A stretch of 8,958 nt of DNA from Bacteriovoracaceae bacterium UBA4097 (GTDB lineage: Bacteria; Bdellovibrionota; Bacteriovoracia; Bacteriovoracales; Bacteriovoracaceae). The notes beneath the pieces were generated by a model, which was given only the letters and a program-made list of their open reading frames with translations, did not search any database and was not told where the DNA came from. Each line of letters begins with the position of its first letter. Positions within the stretch are counted from its first letter, which is position 1. The stretch covers positions 1 to 8,958 of the forward strand of contig DFXX01000101.1 in the NCBI GenBank assembly GCA_002381765.1, written 5' to 3'. Below are positions 5,599 through 8,958 of the stretch, piece by piece. A program made the position numbers and the translations under genes.

Positions 5599-6121
5599 AT
5601 TGTCCCCAACGTCTCTCCAGAAGAGTGATAATTTCTCTTACCGCTCGCTGATGTTCATTAAACCACTTCCAGGGTGGTGGCTTGATTTTATCAAACTCCC
5701 TCAAAAAATACACTCCCTGGCTGCCACATTCTTCAATAGACCGAAGAGTCCACTCAACCACTTCCGGAGAGTTTGAGTAAAGAAGCTTTTTTAAAACTTC
5801 CAGAAATTCAAAGCTGAGCCGCTGGCCGCGAGTTTGTCTGGCTTGAATAATATGCTTTCTGGCGCAGTTAAGGGTAAAGACCATCTGAGGTGGTGAGAGG
5901 TCTTGCCCCAGAGCTTTTAGGAGAATGGGCTCAAGGGAGAGTTGTGGAGTAGCGGTATGCTCGATTAAGCAGAGAATCTTCTCCAAGTCTTTACCTGTCG
6001 GTAAATTTTCTTCCAAGAGTCTTTCGAGTTCTTCTATTTCTTCCTTACTAAATCTCTGCAGGGCCCGATGGCCCTGCTCCAGTTCACTCAGAACTTTCTG
6101 ATAAGTGGCTTCGACATTCAT
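5579..6121 (-). CDS. Predicted all-helical protein of unknown function
   Basis: A 180-residue protein I do not recognise. It is almost entirely predicted helix. Residues 1-40 are rich in glutamate and leucine and could form a coiled coil. Later helices (LEKILCLIEHTA, FEFLEVLKKLLYSNSPEVVEWTLRSIEECG) have the spacing of HEAT-type repeats. A conserved-looking aromatic patch, PPPWKWFNEHQRAVREI (148-164), sits near the end. No signal peptide or membrane segment is visible. Its ATG shares one base with the stop of the upstream lipoprotein gene (TAATG), and its own end overlaps the zinc-ribbon gene, so it is firmly inside the leftward operon. HEAT-like scaffolding or adaptor function would be speculative. 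Confidence 0.75.
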   Translation of the reverse strand: MNVEATYQKVLSELEQGHRALQRFSKEEIEELERLLEENLPTGKDLEKILCLIEHTATPQLSLEPILLKALGQDLSPPQMVFTLNCARKHIIQARQTRGQRLSFEFLEVLKKLLYSNSPEVVEWTLRSIEECGSQGVYFLREFDKIKPPPWKWFNEHQRAVREIITLLERRWGQFEKPQS

Positions 6122-7005
6122 TAATTAACTGGTGCTCCTATACAGCGAACCCCTCTCACCGAGGTGAGAACTTGCGCCTCCAGTGTACCCTGCTCGGGAT
6201 AATAAACCCAGGCATGAGTGCGGCCAGGCTTTCCTGACTGCATAGTGGCCGTCCAGAATCCCATCTCATCACCGAGAGGCATAACAAATCTCAAACCATT
6301 AAGATCGGCCTGAAGATAATCATTGCGAGTAGGCAAGCGCCATCGGATATTACTTCCGATGCCATCGATATTCATGTCATGGCAGAGATTTTTATTCTCT
6401 CCCATATTTTTGCAATCGGTGGCGATATCAAGACTGGCTTCCTGAGCATTTCCCGAGGCCATGCACCAATTACCAGTAGCTTCAGCATCTGACCAAACCA
6501 TGCCGGTGCGTATATCTAACCAAATTTCTTTTCCCCGAGAAGTTAGTGCCACGAGCTGCCAGCTGCCTTCTCCGGAAGCTCCTGAAAGATAGCCATTCCA
6601 TAAAGCTGAATCGATATTCTTTAAACGACAATCATTGATTCGAGCATCGATGCCCTTTAGATTAATCCCTACGCCACAAATGGTACTGGGTCTTGAGTCC
6701 TGCATGGTCATAACATTCATGGCATGTGTTCCCTCGTCATCGATTTCCATCAGAGGAATTGTCCTTAAACCGGGAGGCAGAGTATTACTCAGGGTAAATT
6801 CAATTTCCTGCAGATAGGTAGGAATAGGGGCCGTCGCCCGCAAGCGGTGCATATGGGAGGAGATAAGATTAGTATTTCCATTATTATTTGCACCCTGAGT
6901 AGTGGTTTCGAGAGCACGTCTACCATTTCTTCCTCCCACATCTTCTCCACAGCCCATAAGTTGGCCCAAAACGAGAAAAATAGTCATAAGAGTATAAAAT
7001 CGCAT
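6121..7005 (-). CDS. DUF1566 (Lcl C-terminal-like) lipoprotein
   Basis: A 294-residue envelope lipoprotein. Residues 1-18 are a signal peptide and LMGC (16-19) a good lipobox, with glycine at +2 of the mature protein, so outer-membrane sorting is likely. An N/G/T-rich linker follows (about 33-47). The C-terminal part, about 161-290, has DUF1566 features: WLDIRTGMVWS (162-172), NWCMA (179-183), RWRLPTRNDY (221-230), GFWTAT (249-254), and AWVYYP to RGVRCIG at the end. These domains are related to FGE/C-type-lectin-like folds and occur in adhesion or surface proteins. Six mature cysteines after the lipidated one (110, 126, 181, 198, 208, 288) could form three disulfides. It is the first gene of the leftward operon. 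An AAAGGA site lies 6 bases before the ATG. It is divergent from queE. Confidence 0.88.
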   Translation of the reverse strand: MRFYTLMTIFLVLGQLMGCGEDVGGRNGRRALETTTQGANNNGNTNLISSHMHRLRATAPIPTYLQEIEFTLSNTLPPGLRTIPLMEIDDEGTHAMNVMTMQDSRPSTICGVGINLKGIDARINDCRLKNIDSALWNGYLSGASGEGSWQLVALTSRGKEIWLDIRTGMVWSDAEATGNWCMASGNAQEASLDIATDCKNMGENKNLCHDMNIDGIGSNIRWRLPTRNDYLQADLNGLRFVMPLGDEMGFWTATMQSGKPGRTHAWVYYPEQGTLEAQVLTSVRGVRCIGAPVN

Positions 7006-7046
7006 AGTAGAGTCCTTTCTATCAATTTTAGGAGAATCCCTCTGCT

Positions 7047-7075
7047 ATGGTAGAAATACTGGTCTAACTTGTAAA
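7047..7075 (-). promoter_or_regulatory. Candidate promoter of the leftward five-gene operon
   Basis: On the minus strand TTTACA (7075-7070) is followed after 17 bases by TACCAT (7052-7047), matching sigma-70 boxes at 5 of 6 and 4 of 6 positions. Transcription would begin near 7040, giving a leader of about 35 bases with the AAAGGA ribosome binding site. AT-rich DNA lies just upstream (TTTACTTTGATTTAAA on the plus strand, 7077-7092). Confidence 0.45.
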
Positions 7076-7109
7076 ATTTACTTTGATTTAAACACTCGAT
7101 ATCTCTTAG

Positions 7110-7138
7110 TTTTCACACCCCTTGGGCCATGCTATAGT
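7110..7138 (+). promoter_or_regulatory. Candidate queE promoter giving a nearly leaderless mRNA
   Basis: TTTTCA (7110-7115) and TATAGT (7133-7138) are spaced by 17 bases and match sigma-70 boxes at 4 of 6 and 5 of 6 positions. Transcription would start around 7145, about 3 bases before the ATG at 7148. No Shine-Dalgarno sequence precedes that ATG. The 8-base direct repeat GGGCCATG occurs at 7124-7131 and 7143-7150, the second copy ending in the start codon. Confidence 0.45.
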
Positions 7139-7147
7139 TCTCGGGCC

Positions 7148-7849
7148 ATGACGACACTTTTAATTAATTCTATCTATCGGGCCACAGAAGGTGAGGGAAT
7201 CCATATCGGGACTCCCCAGATATTTGTGCGTTTTCAAGGTTGTCATATTGGCTGTGTGAACTGTGATTCTAAGGAAACCTGGGACTTTGATCCTTCCTAT
7301 ACGATCTCTCTGGATGAAGTTATGGAGAAGGTAGAAGTTCTCTCGCAAGACGTGATCAAAAGAGTATCTATTACAGGGGGAGATCCATTGCATCCCTCGC
7401 ATATTCCCTCACTATTGGAACTGGTCAAAGAACTTAAAGCAAGAAACTACTTCATCAATATTGAAGCTGCCGGGACTCGCGTGGTGAAAGAGATCTTTGA
7501 TCTCGTGGATTTCATTTCCTACGATATGAAGACGCCTTCTACTGAAGTCAGAACTTCCAAAGATCTGCTTTTGCGGTTTGTGAAGGAATATGGGACTAAA
7601 GCGCAAATCAAGGCGGTGGTGGCGGATAAGAGAGACTTTGAGTCGGTTTTTGATGCCTATCATTTTGTGCAAAATAATGGCGCTCCTCTTGCTCCCTGGT
7701 GCCTAACTCCCTGTTATGAACCGGGTGAAGCCTTTCCTATGAATAGATTTCAACAAGTTGTGCGTTTGAATGAGAGCTTCGGAATGCCTTTCCGAGTCAT
7801 CGGCCAGCAACATAAATGGGTCTATGGCCCCTCAGAAAAGCTCGTTTAA
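7148..7849 (+). CDS. queE: 7-carboxy-7-deazaguanine synthase (radical SAM), QueE
   Basis: QueE converts 6-carboxytetrahydropterin to 7-carboxy-7-deazaguanine, a step in making preQ0 and queuosine for tRNA. It uses a [4Fe-4S] cluster, S-adenosylmethionine and Mg2+. The sequence shows the cluster motif C32-x3-C36-x2-C39 followed by DS, the N-terminal substrate segment YRATEGEG (10-17), TGGDP at 76-80 (the SAM-binding GGxP motif, often GGEP), a DMKTPST stretch (126-132) and a closing QQHKWVYGP (220-228). The 233-residue length is typical. The start matches the family N-terminus. Other queuosine genes (queC, queD, queF) are not in the window. A lipoprotein gene follows after 39 bases on the same strand, probably co-transcribed but with no evident functional link. 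Confidence 0.93.
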   Translation: MTTLLINSIYRATEGEGIHIGTPQIFVRFQGCHIGCVNCDSKETWDFDPSYTISLDEVMEKVEVLSQDVIKRVSITGGDPLHPSHIPSLLELVKELKARNYFINIEAAGTRVVKEIFDLVDFISYDMKTPSTEVRTSKDLLLRFVKEYGTKAQIKAVVADKRDFESVFDAYHFVQNNGAPLAPWCLTPCYEPGEAFPMNRFQQVVRLNESFGMPFRVIGQQHKWVYGPSEKLV

Positions 7850-7888
7850 CTTCTCATTTTATCTGACCAATCTTCCGATACGAGGTCC

Positions 7889-8958
7889 ATGGTCAAACTC
7901 CTTGTCGGCTTAATTCTCTTAAGTGGTTGCTCTCATGAGCTGAAGTATAAGTATACTTCCTCTAAGCGCTATCTTGCGAGCTTAACTCATTCAGAAGTTG
8001 AGGTAAGAAGAGTTGAGCTCTCCTTGCAAGATGAGAAACTCTTTGCCAGTGGAATGGATTCAACCTATCTGGTGGCCAGACTCTTTGATCGAGAAGGCTT
8101 TCTTCTGACCAATGTGGATCCCGCTGATCTCACCCTTTCAACCAATGTTGATATCGAAGCAAAACCATTTACCTTCAAGCAAGGCATCTATAAGGCGGAA
8201 ATTCTTCCTCGCGTGAAGAGTCCAGATATTAAGATGAGAGTGGATTGGTTGGAGCAGGTTTTAAGTGAAGAAATTCTTTTAAAGACCACACTCGCCCCTT
8301 TAAGAGATGAACTTATTCCGGTTTATCATGAATACGTGGAGTCTCGCACCAATGAGGAGATTACGGTTTCTCGAGGAAGTAGGTCCAGCGAGAACTCTTC
8401 CGAAGGATTCTCTTTTGATAACCTTGGTGATAATAAGATTGTGAGATCATCCAAGAATCCAAATTCCTATCGCAGTTTTAATTTTGATTATCTAGAGCAG
8501 GCCCGACAAAATCTTGCTTTACAAGTGGACGATGCTCCTAATGGAACCGTCTCTCATACCATGCACTCTCTCTTTATGCTTTTTCCACGAAAACAACTTC
8601 CTCTGGTGAAGCAGCTTAGTGGCACCATCAATGTGACTCTTCCGAATGGTGAGAAAATGATCTTCCAGAAAAACTCCAAGGAGATAGTAGGGGGAGTCTT
8701 TACAGAAGGTCCGGTGGATGTGAAGCCCGACAGAACGAAACGTCATTACGCCGATCTTAGATATCAAGGTAAGGGAGTCCTTTTAAGGGCCAATGCCAGA
8801 GGACAATCTCCTCAGTTAGGTCAGTACGAGAAGAATCAAATCGATATGGAGTTCGGAATTTCTGGCTCGGAAGATGTGCTGATTATCAATGGAGCGACTC
8901 AGGAGAGATGTCGTCGTCCTAAGACAGACTTCTGGGAGCCACTAGATGTGAGTCCCAT
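7889..8958 (+). CDS. Large lipoprotein of unknown function with a possible Ig-like domain (partial)
   Basis: The frame is open from ATG 7889 to the window edge: 356 whole codons and no stop, so the 3' end is missing. MVKLLVGLILLSGC is a compact signal peptide with a good lipobox (LSGC, C14). The mature protein begins C-S, which favours the outer membrane. Residues about 38-136 have an alternating beta pattern (TYLVARLFDREGFLL, then FKQGIYKAEILP) like bacterial Ig-like/invasin-type domains. A serine/asparagine-rich low-complexity stretch (162-197) separates this from a second mostly beta region (about 218-335), followed by GATQERCRRPKTDFWE at 335-350 with a lone C341. I do not recognise the family. 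A GAGG site lies 3 bases before the ATG. It follows queE by 39 bases. Confidence 0.85.
   Translation, partial: MVKLLVGLILLSGCSHELKYKYTSSKRYLASLTHSEVEVRRVELSLQDEKLFASGMDSTYLVARLFDREGFLLTNVDPADLTLSTNVDIEAKPFTFKQGIYKAEILPRVKSPDIKMRVDWLEQVLSEEILLKTTLAPLRDELIPVYHEYVESRTNEEITVSRGSRSSENSSEGFSFDNLGDNKIVRSSKNPNSYRSFNFDYLEQARQNLALQVDDAPNGTVSHTMHSLFMLFPRKQLPLVKQLSGTINVTLPNGEKMIFQKNSKEIVGGVFTEGPVDVKPDRTKRHYADLRYQGKGVLLRANARGQSPQLGQYEKNQIDMEFGISGSEDVLIINGATQERCRRPKTDFWEPLDVSP

Noticed and set aside
7129..7137. Minimal ORF ATG-CTA-TAG just before queE
   Set aside because: It lies within the likely promoter, overlapping the -10 box, so it would not be transcribed from that promoter.
7006..7147. preQ1 riboswitch upstream of queE
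   Set aside because: No preQ1-type hairpin with an A-rich tail is visible, and the candidate promoter leaves only about 3 leader bases.
8519..8767. Minus-strand open frame opposite the large lipoprotein
   Set aside because: The plus-strand frame is open over 356 codons with a lipobox, so the antisense frame is a shadow.
1..8958. Mobile elements, CRISPR arrays, tRNA or rRNA genes
   Set aside because: No transposase or integrase, no regularly spaced long repeats and no tRNA or rRNA signatures were seen. The window is almost fully covered by ordinary coding genes.

Overview
The window (about 44% GC by eye) is dense bacterial chromosome with no RNA gene, insertion sequence, CRISPR array or phage gene that I can recognise. 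Several lipoprotein genes with lipobox signal peptides point to a Gram-negative organism. The mixture of unfamiliar small proteins, moderate GC and lipoproteins resembles the Bdellovibrionota (Bacteriovorax/Peredibacter type). That assignment is an impression, not a measurement.

Layout from left to right. Positions 1-29 hold the first codons of a leftward gene with a signal-peptide-like start. A DEAD-box RNA helicase (191-1468, +) converges on a MerR/CarH-like regulator (1465-2400, -) with a 4-base overlap of the two genes' ends. The regulator is divergent from a TIGR01777-type SDR epimerase gene (2568-3479, +), which is followed after 2 bases by a small lipoprotein-like gene (3482-3847, +). 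That pair converges, with a 21-base overlap, on a tightly packed leftward five-gene operon. In transcription order the operon encodes a DUF1566-type lipoprotein (7005-6121), a helical protein of unknown function (6121-5579), a small zinc-ribbon protein (5598-5257), a FemAB/GNAT-like protein (5217-4192) and a group III truncated haemoglobin (4195-3827). On the far side, divergent from the operon, lie queE (7148-7849, +) and a large lipoprotein (7889 to beyond the window end, +).

The most interesting element is the regulator and its divergent control region. The protein has the winged-helix domain and the helical-bundle plus B12-domain architecture of CarH/LitR photoreceptor regulators. However, the positions that normally hold the Wx9EH motif and the cobalamin-ligating histidine appear replaced (F156, F166-Y167, D206). 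The 158-base gap in front of the SDR gene holds three exact-length 11-base tandem repeats with the pattern GnnTTGTnnA(A/G). They sit in a longer run of TTG triplets spaced 10-11 bases and abut a candidate SDR promoter. CarH proteins are known to bind tandem 11-base repeats, so this may be a CarH-type switch that kept its operator logic but lost or replaced its cobalamin/light input.

Secondary points are: a truncated haemoglobin with its haem residues intact, coupled to a FemAB/GNAT-like gene; a start codon of that GNAT-like gene displayed in the loop of a perfect hairpin with a competing alternative fold; convergent gene ends that overlap while strong GC hairpins lie inside the opposing coding sequences; and a queE promoter so close to the gene that the mRNA would be nearly leaderless.
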